A stretch of 64,000 nt of DNA. Source: Streptomyces sp. LaPpAH-108. Lineage in GTDB: Bacteria; Actinomycetota; Actinomycetes; Streptomycetales; Streptomycetaceae. The notes under the pieces are model-generated. The model ran no database searches. It worked only from the letters and a program-made list of their open reading frames with translations, and was not told the origin of the DNA. Shown one piece after another: positions 47,277 to 57,754 of the stretch. The position numbers and the translations under genes are program-made. Position 1 is the stretch's first letter. Each line of letters opens with the position of its first letter. The stretch is taken from NCBI RefSeq assembly GCF_000373625.1, contig NZ_KB891988.1, forward strand, positions 842,053-906,052. Reading direction: 5' to 3'.

Positions 47277-47309
47277 CCGCGCGGGGCGCCACTTCAGCGC
47301 CCCGCGCGG
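47277..47309. terminator. hairpin between livK and livH
   Basis: Thirteen-base perfect arms (CCGCGCGGGGCGC and complement) surround a seven-base loop, CACTTCA. It lies 24 bases after the livK stop and 54 bases before livH. It probably acts as a partial terminator or mRNA stabiliser that keeps the binding protein in excess over the membrane complex. Confidence 0.75.
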
Positions 47310-47332
47310 CTCGGCTGGTGCGGGTGGGTGGG

Positions 47333-48568
47333 TCAGGAGCCGTTGTAGGTGCCGGACTCCACGGCCTTCCAGTCACCGTCCTTGACGGCGTACACGGTGA
47401 GCTGCTTGTTGGTGGCGTCGCCGTACTCGTCGAAGGAGACCTTGCCGGTCACGCCGTCGAAGGAGACGTTCTGCAGGGCAGCGGTGACCTTGGCGCGGGC
47501 GTCGGAGGGCAGCTTGCCGCCGTTGTCGTCGACGACCTTCTTGACGGCCTCGATGATGGACCAGGCGGAGTCGTAGGAGTAGCCGCCGTAGGCCGCGTAC
47601 TCCTCCTTGTAGCCCTCGGCCTTGTAGTCGGCGACGAACTGCTTGGCGGAGGGAAGGGTCTCCACCGGGGCGCCGACGGAGGTGGCGAGGTCGCCGGTGG
47701 CGGAGGCGCCGGCGAGCTTGATGAAGTCGGCCGCGTAGATGCCGTCGCCGCCGACCAGCGGGACCTTGGCGCCGGCCGCCTTGATCTGCTTGCTGAGCGG
47801 GCCGGCCTGCGGGTACTCGCCGCCGTAGTAGACCACCTGGGCGCCGGAGTTCTTCACCTTGGTGGCGACCGCGGAGAAGTCCTTGGTGTCGGGGTTGATG
47901 TGCTCGGTGCCGACGACCTTGCCGCCCAGCTTCTTGAACTCGGCGGAGAAGGTGGCGGCGAGACCGGCGCCGTAGGTCTTCTTGTCGTCGATGACGAAGA
48001 CCTTGGTCTTCTTGGCCTTGTTGTAGACGTACTGGGCGGCGAACGGGCCCTGGATGGCGTCCGTGGTCGCGGTGCGGAAGTACGCCTTGTACGGGCGGGA
48101 CTTGGTCTTCTGCCAGTTGACGCCCTGGGTGAGGGCCGGGTTGGTGTTGGCCGGGGAGACCTGGGCCAGCTTGGCGTCGTCGAGGACCTTCTGCATCGAC
48201 TCGGCGACGGAGGAGTTCAGCGGGCCGACGACGCCGAGGACGCTCTTGTCGGTGACGAAGGCGGTGGAGTTCTGCTGGCCGGAGGAGGGCTGGGCCTGGT
48301 CGTCCTTGGCCGAGATCTTGAAGGTGACGCCCTTGACGTACTCCTTCTTGTTCGCGGTCTTGACCGCGAGGTCCACCGAGTTCTTGATGCCGAGGCCCAG
48401 CGCGGACAGGTCGCCGGTCAGCGGGGCGTCGACGCCGATGGTGACGGTGGTGCCGCCGCCCGAGGAGCCGTTCCCCTTGTCGCCGCTGTCGCGCGAGCCG
48501 CAGGCGGTCAGGGTGAGAGCTCCCGCAGCCAGCGCGGCGGTGATGGCGATGAGCGAACGTTGACGCAC
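47333..48568 (-). CDS. livK: branched-chain amino-acid ABC transporter substrate-binding lipoprotein
   Basis: This 411-residue lipoprotein has signal peptide MRQRSLIAITAALAAGALTL, lipobox LTAC near residue 24, a Gly/Ser linker, and a Leu/Ile/Val-binding fold with TIGVDAPLTGDLSALGLGIKN and VLGVVGPLNSSVAESM. GTG 48568 follows AAAGGA. Lgt (gene at 7800) would modify it. It is the first gene of the liv operon, and its promoter lies in the 48569-48700 region. Confidence 0.95.
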   Translation of the reverse strand: MRQRSLIAITAALAAGALTLTACGSRDSGDKGNGSSGGGTTVTIGVDAPLTGDLSALGLGIKNSVDLAVKTANKKEYVKGVTFKISAKDDQAQPSSGQQNSTAFVTDKSVLGVVGPLNSSVAESMQKVLDDAKLAQVSPANTNPALTQGVNWQKTKSRPYKAYFRTATTDAIQGPFAAQYVYNKAKKTKVFVIDDKKTYGAGLAATFSAEFKKLGGKVVGTEHINPDTKDFSAVATKVKNSGAQVVYYGGEYPQAGPLSKQIKAAGAKVPLVGGDGIYAADFIKLAGASATGDLATSVGAPVETLPSAKQFVADYKAEGYKEEYAAYGGYSYDSAWSIIEAVKKVVDDNGGKLPSDARAKVTAALQNVSFDGVTGKVSFDEYGDATNKQLTVYAVKDGDWKAVESGTYNGS

Positions 48569-49138
48569 GATCAGTCCTTTCCCTGGACGACCGCATCCCC
48601 ATGGAAACGGTCGGGCCGCGCACTGGCCGAAAAGTGAATCCGGGGCGCGGTGACTGGCCGTGACTCTAGGCGTGTGTGGGGAACGTGGAGGAGGGTCTGA
48701 CGAATGCTGTGACGCTCTTGTTATGACACGAGGTAATGCAGAGCGGTACGCGGTGGGGGAAAGACAGGAATTCGATCCGGTTCGCCCCGTCCACATCGTG
48801 AGAACCCGCAGGAACGCCCCTCAACTGTTCAGGCGTCTCAAGGGTTTTGGTAATGACGCGGGGGTCGTCGCCGCATGTGACATTCGGGGCCTCGATGATC
48901 TGCGGGGCAGATCGGGAACGCGGAGCGGAACGGGAATCCGTATTGCGCGCGTATTACGCAGCGTTACTTCCAGGGAAATGGTTCGGCGCGTTCCGGTTTC
49001 CCGGAATTCGGTCATATGTGGGCATGGCGCGGGCCGGGGGCCCGTACCGCCGGTGCTGCGGACGGTGCGGGCCCCCGGCCCTGACGCTTCATCAATCGGT
49101 GAGATCGGACGGTCACCTCGGTCCCGTCCCCGGCGGGC
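48569..49138. other. 570-base gene-free region upstream of livK
   Basis: No convincing gene is seen. The right end holds the thioesterase terminator (49031-49081). The middle (48700-48980) is unusually AT-rich for this genome, with ATTACGC and GCGTTAC segments. The left end carries the livK promoter, which I cannot pinpoint. Confidence 0.5.
49031..49081 (-). terminator. terminator after the thioesterase gene
   Basis: Fourteen-base perfect arms, GGGCCGGGGGCCCG and its complement, enclose a further partial stem (ACCG/CGGT). It lies 58 bases after the thioesterase stop on the minus strand. Confidence 0.8.
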
Positions 49139-49612
49139 TCAGCCCTCGGTGCCGCCCGGCCGCGCGTCCCGCAGCAGACAGGTCAGCCGGGCCGTGCAGA
49201 CCCGGCGGCCCTCCTCGTCGCTGATCACGACCTCGTACGTCGCCGTCGTACGGCCCCGGTGCACCGGGGTGGCCACGCCGGTCACCAGGCCGGAGCGCAC
49301 CCCCCGGTGGTGGGTGCAGTTCAGGTCCACGCCCACCGCGATCTTCGAGCTGCCGCCGTGCAGCATGGCGCCGACCGAGCCCAGGGTCTCGGCGAGCACG
49401 GCCGAGGCGCCGCCGTGCAGCAGGCCGTACGGCTGGGTGTTGCCCTCCACCGGCATGGTGGCCACCACCCGCTCCGGGGCCGCCTCCAGGATCTGCACGC
49501 CCATCCGCGTACCGAGGTGACCCGCCGAGAACAGTGCGGGCAGGTCCACACCGAGCGCCGCGTACTCGTCGATGATCTCCTGCGGGAATTTCACCTGCTG
49601 CTGCTCACCCAT
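49139..49612 (-). CDS. PaaI-type hotdog-fold thioesterase
   Basis: The 157 residues contain the hotdog core: GVQILEAAPERVVATMPVEGNTQPYGLLHGGA (central helix start, with HGG), SVLAETLGSVGAM and VGVDLNCTHHRGV. RRGRTTATYEVVISDEEGRRVCTARLTCLL ends the sheet. It is expected to hydrolyse an acyl-CoA such as phenylacetyl-CoA-like or hydroxybenzoyl-CoA substrates. ATG 49612 follows GGAG. The oxidoreductase gene begins 80 bases upstream and is transcribed the same way. Confidence 0.88.
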   Translation of the reverse strand: MGEQQQVKFPQEIIDEYAALGVDLPALFSAGHLGTRMGVQILEAAPERVVATMPVEGNTQPYGLLHGGASAVLAETLGSVGAMLHGGSSKIAVGVDLNCTHHRGVRSGLVTGVATPVHRGRTTATYEVVISDEEGRRVCTARLTCLLRDARPGGTEG

Positions 49613-49692
49613 GGTCCGGCTCCGTTCTCGCCACGCCCGTCCGACGGCGCGTCCTGGTCCCCGACGGCACGTCCCTGTCGCTGAGCGAACGC

Positions 49693-51993
<2,301 letters not shown>

Positions 51994-52012
51994 GTGCCCG
52001 CTCCCCTTCGCC

Positions 52013-52042
52013 TGTGTACTCGGGGTCTGTGTACTCGGGGTC
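52013..52042. repeat. two tandem 15-bp units upstream of the oxidoreductase gene
   Basis: TGTGTACTCGGGGTC is present twice without a gap (52013-52027 and 52028-52042), 20 bases upstream of the oxidoreductase start on the minus strand. It is in the promoter position, so it could be a doubled operator or a recent slippage event. Confidence 0.7.
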
Positions 52043-52260
52043 CGGCACCACGCTGTGCCCGCGGGCCGTCCCCACGTCCCGCGCATCAGCATGCCTGGCG
52101 AGGGCGGCGGAGGGGAGGGGGTGGACGGGGGCGGTCGGTGAGCGGGCGGCTGGGGGCGGTGAGCGGTGGGACCACCCCGGCTGTCCGAGCCGCCCACCCC
52201 GCCGCCGGATCACCGGCTGTGTGGACTCGGCTGTCAGTGGGGCGTGGCAGGATCGGGGGC

Positions 52261-54981
52261 GTGGCAGAGACAGCATCGAAGCAGAACGAGACCAACCCCG
52301 GCCGGCCCCGGCTGATGCTCATGGACGGGCATTCGCTGGCGTACCGCGCGTTCTTCGCGCTGCCCGCGGAGAACTTCACCACCGCGTCGGGCCAGCCCAC
52401 GAACGCGATCTACGGCTTCGCCTCGATGCTGGCCAACACCCTGCGCGACGAGGCGCCCACGCACTTCGCGGTGGCGTTCGACGTGTCCCGCAAGACCTGG
52501 CGCTCGGAGCGCTTCACCGAGTACAAGGCGAACCGCTCCAAGACCCCGGACGAGTTCAAGGGCCAGGTCGAGCTGATCGGCGAGCTGCTGGACGCCATGA
52601 ACGCGCCCCGCTTCGCGATCGACGGCTTCGAGGCGGACGACGTGATCGCCACCCTCGCCACCCAGGCCGAGGGCGCCGGGTTCGACGTACTGATCGTCAC
52701 CGGTGACCGCGACTCCTTCCAGCTGGTCAGCGACCACACCACGGTCCTCTACCCGACCAAGGGCGTCTCGGAGCTGACCCGGTTCACCCCGGAGAAGGTT
52801 CTCGAGAAGTACGGGTTGACGCCCGCGCAGTACCCCGACTTCGCCGCGCTGCGCGGTGACCCGTCCGACAACCTGCCCGGCATCCCCGGCGTCGGCGAGA
52901 AGACCGCCGCGAAGTGGATCAACCAGTTCGGCTCGTTCGCGGAGCTGGTCGAGCGGGTCGAGGAGGTCAAGGGCAAGGCCGGGCAGAACCTCCGCGACCA
53001 CCTGGAGTCGGTCAAGCTCAACCGCGTGCTGACCGAGCTGGAGCGCGAGGTCGAGCTGTTGAAGACGGTCGCCGAGCTGGAGCGCGCCCCGTACGACCGC
53101 AAGGCCGTCGCGGCGATCCTGGACACCCTGGAGATCCGCAACCCCTCCCTGCGCGAGCGCCTTTTCGCCGTCGACCCCGGCGCGGAGGAGGCGGAGACGA
53201 CCCCGGTCGCGACCGAGGGCGTGGAGATCGACGGCACGGTCCTCGGCACCGGCGAGCTGGCCCCCTGGCTGGCCGAGCACGGCACCGAGGTCCTGGGCGT
53301 CGCCACGGTGGACACCTGGGCGCTGGGCGCGGGCTCGGTGGCCGAGGTCGCCCTCGCGGCGTCCGGCGGAGCCGCCGCCTGGTTCGACCCGGCCGAGCTG
53401 GACGAGGCCGACGAGCGGGCGTTCGCCGCGTGGCTGGCGGACGCGGAGCGCCCCAAGGTGTTCCACAACGCCAAGGGCGCGATGCGGGTCTTCGGCGAGC
53501 ACGGCTGGAGCGTGGAGGGCGTCCGCATGGACACCGCGCTCGCCGCGTACCTGGTCAAGCCCGGCCGCCGCTCCTTCGACCTGGACGCGCTCTCGCTGGA
53601 GTACCTGCACCGCGAGCTGGCCCCGGCCGCCGCGGCCGACGGGCAGCTGGCGTTCGGCGCGGACGACGGCGCCGAGGCCGAGGCGCTGATGATCCAGGCC
53701 CGCGCGATCCTCGACCTGGGCGAGGCGTTCGAGGGGCGTCTGGAGGAGGTCGGCGCGGCCGATCTGCTGCGCGACATGGAGCTGCCCACCTCCGCGCTGC
53801 TCGCCCGCATGGAGCGGCACGGCATCGCGGCCGACCGGGCGCACCTGGAGACGATGGAGCAGACCTTCGCGGGCGCGGTGCAGCAGGCCGTGAAGGAGGC
53901 CCACGCGGCGGCCGGGCACGAGTTCAACCTGGGCTCGCCCAAGCAGCTCCAGGAAGTCCTCTTCGGCGAGCTGGCGCTGCCCAAGACGAAGAAGACCAAG
54001 ACGGGGTACACCACCGACGCCGACGCGCTGGCCTGGCTCGCCGCCCAGACGGAGAACGAGCTGCCGGTGATCATGCTCCGCCACCGTGAGCAGGCCAAGC
54101 TGCGTGTCACGGTCGAGGGCCTGATCAAGACCATCGCGGGCGACGGCCGTATCCACACCACCTTCAACCAGACGGTGGCGGCGACCGGGCGGCTCTCCTC
54201 CACGGACCCGAACCTGCAGAACATCCCGGTCCGCACCGACGAGGGCCGCGCGATCCGCCGGGGCTTCGTGGTGGGCGAGGGCTTCGAGTCCCTGATGACC
54301 GCCGACTACAGCCAGATCGAGCTGCGCGTGATGGCCCACCTCTCCGAGGACGCGGGCCTGCTCGAGGCGTTCACCTCCGGCGAGGACCTGCACACCACGG
54401 TCGCCTCCCAGGTGTTCTCCGTCGGCCGGGACGCGGTCGACCCGGAGATGCGGCGCAAGATCAAGGCGATGTCGTACGGCCTGGCGTACGGCCTCTCCGC
54501 CTTCGGCCTCTCCCAGCAGCTCAACATCGACGCCGGTGAGGCGCGGGCCCTGATGGACACCTACTTCGAGCGCTTCGGCGGGGTACGGGACTATCTGCGC
54601 CGCGTGGTCGACGAGGCCCGCGCGACGGGCTACACGGCGACCCTGTTCGGCCGCCGCCGCTACCTCCCCGACCTCAACAGCGACAACCGCCAGCGGCGTG
54701 AGGCGGCTGAGCGGATGGCGTTGAACGCCCCCATCCAGGGCACGGCCGCCGACATCGTCAAGATCGCCATGCTCCAGGTGGACCGCGCGCTCCGCGAGAC
54801 CGACCTCACCTCCCGCATGCTCCTCCAGGTCCACGACGAAATCGTCCTGGAAATCGCCCCCGGCGAACGCGCCACCGTCGAGCAGATCGTCCGCCGCGAA
54901 ATGGCCGACGCGGTGTCCCTCCGGGCGCCCCTGGACGTCTCGGTGGGCGTGGGCCGGGACTGGGAGTCGGCGGCGCACTGA
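52261..54981 (+). CDS. polA: DNA polymerase I
   Basis: The 906 residues begin with a 5'-3' exonuclease domain (about 15-305: LMLMDGHSLAYRAFFA, IDGFEADDVIATLA, VTGDRDSFQLV, LRGDPSDNLPGIPGVGEKTA). A degenerate 3'-5' exonuclease domain follows. The polymerase has motif A MTADYSQIELRVMAHLS near 680, motif B MRRKIKAMSYGLAYGLSAFG near 735, motif C LQVHDEIVLE near 860. GTG 52261 is seven bases after CAGGAT and lacks a ribosome site. It serves repair and Okazaki processing. Confidence 0.97.
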   Translation: MAETASKQNETNPGRPRLMLMDGHSLAYRAFFALPAENFTTASGQPTNAIYGFASMLANTLRDEAPTHFAVAFDVSRKTWRSERFTEYKANRSKTPDEFKGQVELIGELLDAMNAPRFAIDGFEADDVIATLATQAEGAGFDVLIVTGDRDSFQLVSDHTTVLYPTKGVSELTRFTPEKVLEKYGLTPAQYPDFAALRGDPSDNLPGIPGVGEKTAAKWINQFGSFAELVERVEEVKGKAGQNLRDHLESVKLNRVLTELEREVELLKTVAELERAPYDRKAVAAILDTLEIRNPSLRERLFAVDPGAEEAETTPVATEGVEIDGTVLGTGELAPWLAEHGTEVLGVATVDTWALGAGSVAEVALAASGGAAAWFDPAELDEADERAFAAWLADAERPKVFHNAKGAMRVFGEHGWSVEGVRMDTALAAYLVKPGRRSFDLDALSLEYLHRELAPAAAADGQLAFGADDGAEAEALMIQARAILDLGEAFEGRLEEVGAADLLRDMELPTSALLARMERHGIAADRAHLETMEQTFAGAVQQAVKEAHAAAGHEFNLGSPKQLQEVLFGELALPKTKKTKTGYTTDADALAWLAAQTENELPVIMLRHREQAKLRVTVEGLIKTIAGDGRIHTTFNQTVAATGRLSSTDPNLQNIPVRTDEGRAIRRGFVVGEGFESLMTADYSQIELRVMAHLSEDAGLLEAFTSGEDLHTTVASQVFSVGRDAVDPEMRRKIKAMSYGLAYGLSAFGLSQQLNIDAGEARALMDTYFERFGGVRDYLRRVVDEARATGYTATLFGRRRYLPDLNSDNRQRREAAERMALNAPIQGTAADIVKIAMLQVDRALRETDLTSRMLLQVHDEIVLEIAPGERATVEQIVRREMADAVSLRAPLDVSVGVGRDWESAAH

Positions 54982-54995
54982 TGTGATCCGGCAGG

Positions 54996-55030
54996 GGAGG
55001 GGAGAGCACGACTGCTGTGCTCTCCCCTCC
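54996..55030. terminator. terminator after polA
   Basis: Fourteen-base perfect arms (GGAGGGGAGAGCAC and complement) and a seven-base loop begin 15 bases after the polA stop. Confidence 0.85.
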
Positions 55031-55630
55031 GACGTGCCCGGCCATGCGCCGACTCGGTAAGGCACCGCCCCGCCCCGGGCAGACTGGAGCCTGGCCGTCA
55101 CCCCGCACACCCGGGCTTGGGCCGGACCCGTGTATCGGCTGTGGCCGCCGCGCTCGGTACCTCCGGCCACGGTGACCCGCAGGGGTTGCCCTGCGCGGGC
55201 CTGGCTGACAGCGCCGCGCCCTCGGGACCTGGTGGGCCGACGCCCTCTGGATTCGTACCCGGCGAGCCGGAGCGGCCTCCTTTCCGCCCTGGCCGACCCG
55301 AATCTGTGCGCTTGGCATGGCCGACGGAGATTCCCCGCCGACAAACGGCGGCGGTACCCCTGACGCTCTGCGGGCCCGCACCGCGGCGGACCTGTACCCG
55401 GCCCCTGGGCCGACAGAAGCTGGTGCTCCGGCTTGGCCGAGCGGCGCCCCGCACCCGGCGAGCGGTGCTCCCAGAGCCTGGCAGGACGGGGCCCGCGCAC
55501 GCACGCCCGGCCGATCCCGGGTACCGATTCCGCCCGACCCGAGTCCCCCGTCCCACCTCCGGAGGGCCCCGTCACTCACGTGGCCCCCGTCAGAACGCCG
55601 CCCGCCGGTGCCAGCGGCAACACTGCGAGC
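55031..55630. other. 600-base gene-free stretch after polA
   Basis: The polA terminator lies at its left border. Open frames exist on both strands but are Arg/Pro/Gly-rich and lack recognisable composition, starts or neighbours. I see no RNA gene and no long repeat here. Confidence 0.45.
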
Positions 55631-56014
55631 ATGGGTATACGGATGCTCCACCGCCGCAGGACCGAGGCGTGGCACCGTCGGATCGAGCGGGCGGAGGCGG
55701 AACCGGGGCGGGGCGGGGACGCCTCGGCGGTGCCGTCGCTCGCGGCCGACGCGAGCAGCGCCCGCATTCCCGCCGACCCGGCCGCGCGGGCACGCGCCGC
55801 ACTCGCGGCGCTGAGACACCGCCTCGCCACACTCCAGTGGCGAGCCCGCGCCGACGTCGCCCGGGCCTACCTCGCCCTCCTCCTGGCCGCGCTCCCCAAG
55901 GCCCGCCCCCGGCACACCCTGACCGTCTTCGTCGCCTCCCTCACCGACCGCTCACCCCGCCCGACTCCCGGCCCGGCGCAGCCACCTGGGCGGGAGCCGG
56001 GCGCGACACCCTGA
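55631..56014 (+). CDS. 127-residue hypothetical helical protein
   Basis: It starts MGIRMLHRRRTEAWHRRIER and is rich in Ala and Arg. A probable helical hairpin lies at residues 55-92 (ARARAALAALRHRLATLQWRARADVARAYLALLLAAL), and it ends with a Pro-rich tail. A -10-like AACACT lies six bases upstream. No domain is recognised, and it could be an artefact of high GC. Its last bases overlap the first unit of the repeat field at 56006. Confidence 0.42.
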   Translation: MGIRMLHRRRTEAWHRRIERAEAEPGRGGDASAVPSLAADASSARIPADPAARARAALAALRHRLATLQWRARADVARAYLALLLAALPKARPRHTLTVFVASLTDRSPRPTPGPAQPPGREPGATP

Positions 56015-56578
56015 GGGCGATGCCGTAGCGCCCGATCTCCACGAGCAGCCTCGTGCCGCCACGCGGCCCCGGTCCTCCCCCCGGCCTGCCGGGGGCTGGG
56101 TGACCACCCGCGTCAACGCTGGGCGCCCCTGGCAGACGGTAAGGGAGTACTGGATGCTCACTGCGCTCCAGCCCTACCGGCTTCCGGGCAAGGCGGCGGT
56201 CGTCTGTGGGGAGCTGGGTGTCACACCCTGAGGGTGACGGCGTAGAGGATGATTTCCGCGAGCGGCCATGCGCCCACCCCGACCGGGGCTCACCGACCCT
56301 CCCGGGGGCCCAGCCGCGCCGATGCCGGGCTCCACGCCCTGAGAGTGACGGCGTGTAGAGCATCCCCCTCTACGAGCAGCCCTGCGCCTCCACCCCGCCC
56401 GGGGCCCACCGACCCTCCCGGGGCCCGGCCGTGCCGATGCCGGGCTCCACGCCGTGAGAGTGACGGCGTAGAGCACCCCTTCTACGAGCAGCCGGGCAGC
56501 CCCCGACCCCACCGGCCCCGGGCAAGCGCGACCACCCGCCCCCGAGTCGAGTGTCACGCCCCGGCGGGCGACGGCGTA
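56006..56578. repeat. degenerate tandem repeat field, about 110-bp period
   Basis: The anchor (AC[AG]CC[CG]TGAG[AG]G[CT]GA then GCGTAG on the plus strand) recurs at 56006, 56223, 56334, 56449 and, weaker, 56556. Distances are about 217, 111, 115 and 107 bases. Downstream of each anchor come CTACGAGCAGCC-type and CACCGACCCTCCCGGGG blocks. On the minus strand several units encode a peptide like LLVE...LYAVTLRAWSPASA. The field fills most of the 573-base gap to the DUF4184-like gene. It has no established identity. Confidence 0.7.
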
Positions 56579-56587
56579 CAGGTCAGG

Positions 56588-57439
56588 TCACTCACCGAGC
56601 CGAGCCCCCGACCCCACCCGCTCCCGAGCCCGCTCAGAACTCCCCGCCGCCGGACGCCACACCCGCACCGCCACGGCGTAGGCCACCACCCCCACCACCA
56701 GCCCAGCCCCCGCCCCGAAGCACACGGTCGGGACCACGTCCAGGAGCCGGGCGTCGAGCCGCCCCCACAGGAGTGTCATCCGCTGGAGCGCTGCCACGAC
56801 GGCGCAGCAGACGAGGGCGGTCGCCGCCAGGGCGCGGTCCCGGGCGGACAGCATCGGCACCCCGAGGGGGGCGGCCGAGGCCGGCGTCAGCCGTAGCGCG
56901 CGCAGCAGGAACACCACCAGCACCCCAGCGGCCAGCGCCGACGTGCCGTACTGGAGCCAGGTGTACAGGGGCAGCCCCGCCGCGTCCCGCATGAGGGCGG
57001 GGAACAGGTCGGAGCCCCAGCGGTCGTGGTGGGTGAAGGCGTCCCAGACGACGTGGGTGAGGGCGCCGAGGGCGGCCGAGACGTACCACCACAGGGCGGT
57101 CGCGGGCCGTACCCGCGCCCGGCGGGCTCCGCAGCGCAGGAGCGCGGCCGGGCGGGCCTGCAGGGCGCGGGGGAGCAGCGCCACGAGGGGTTCGCGGACC
57201 AGGAGCCAGAGCGCGACCAGCGTCCACGCGATGAGGACGTCCACGCTCGCCACACCGGCGAAGGAGTGCGTGACCGTGCCGAATTCCATCGCGCCCGGCA
57301 CGAAACTCGCCGCGAAATAGGTGAGATCGGGCGCGAAGGACCCGGCGACGAGCACCGAGGGCACCAGCGGCCCCCGCCCGCTCCCGTCCCGGCGGACCGC
57401 GGGCAGCACGGCGGCCGCGTGACTGAGGGTGAACGGCAA
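56588..57439 (-). CDS. DUF4184-family membrane protein
   Basis: This 283-residue protein begins PFTLSHAAAVLPAVRR, the DUF4184 hallmark, and continues with GSFAPDLTYF, THSFAGVASVDVLIAW and LGALTHVVWDAFTHHDRWG. Conserved His and Asp in these motifs resemble metal-dependent membrane hydrolases (YdjM-like). It has five or six helices. TTG 57439 follows GGAGG six bases upstream. Function is unknown. Confidence 0.85.
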   Translation of the reverse strand: MPFTLSHAAAVLPAVRRDGSGRGPLVPSVLVAGSFAPDLTYFAASFVPGAMEFGTVTHSFAGVASVDVLIAWTLVALWLLVREPLVALLPRALQARPAALLRCGARRARVRPATALWWYVSAALGALTHVVWDAFTHHDRWGSDLFPALMRDAAGLPLYTWLQYGTSALAAGVLVVFLLRALRLTPASAAPLGVPMLSARDRALAATALVCCAVVAALQRMTLLWGRLDARLLDVVPTVCFGAGAGLVVGVVAYAVAVRVWRPAAGSSERARERVGSGARLGE

Positions 57440-57754
57440 CGGAGCCTCCAGAAGCGGCCGAGGGGCGACTCGCCCCGCCCGGGACCGGTGATCGGACGCG
57501 TTCCAGTATGTGCGGTGGATCACCTGCCCGGGGCGTCCGGAGGGCAGTTGGCCGGGCGGCGAAAACCGGACACGAACGGGTGCCCGTGCCAAGCAAGTTG
57601 TCGTAGGGTCAACGGGACCGCCGTGCCGGTCGCACGCGCGCTCACCTGTCACATCGCGGAACAGGGGCAACCAGAACACGGCGTCAACCGTCACACCAGC
57701 GAGGCAGTCGGACGGAGACGGGCGCCCCCAGCGCCCAGCGGGAGGGTTCACTCT
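57440..57754 (+). promoter_or_regulatory. long leader region of the lytic transglycosylase gene
   Basis: This 315-base gap separates divergent genes. TAGGGT at 57604-57609 is a plausible -10, which would give a leader of about 140 bases before ATG 57755. GGGAGGG at 57740-57746 is the ribosome site. The leader has several short self-complementary stretches, but I cannot assign a riboswitch class. Confidence 0.4.

Noticed and set aside
48660..49030. A gene in the livK upstream gap
   Set aside because: The open frame there has non-biased third positions, no ribosome site and no recognisable protein features.
57600..57754. A c-di-AMP (ydaO-type) riboswitch in front of the lytic transglycosylase gene
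   Set aside because: Wall-lytic genes in Streptomyces often have one, and the leader is long enough. I could not find the conserved end with ACAGCTAACC and GGTAGGCG-type sequence, so the call is not supported. A covariance-model search would settle it.
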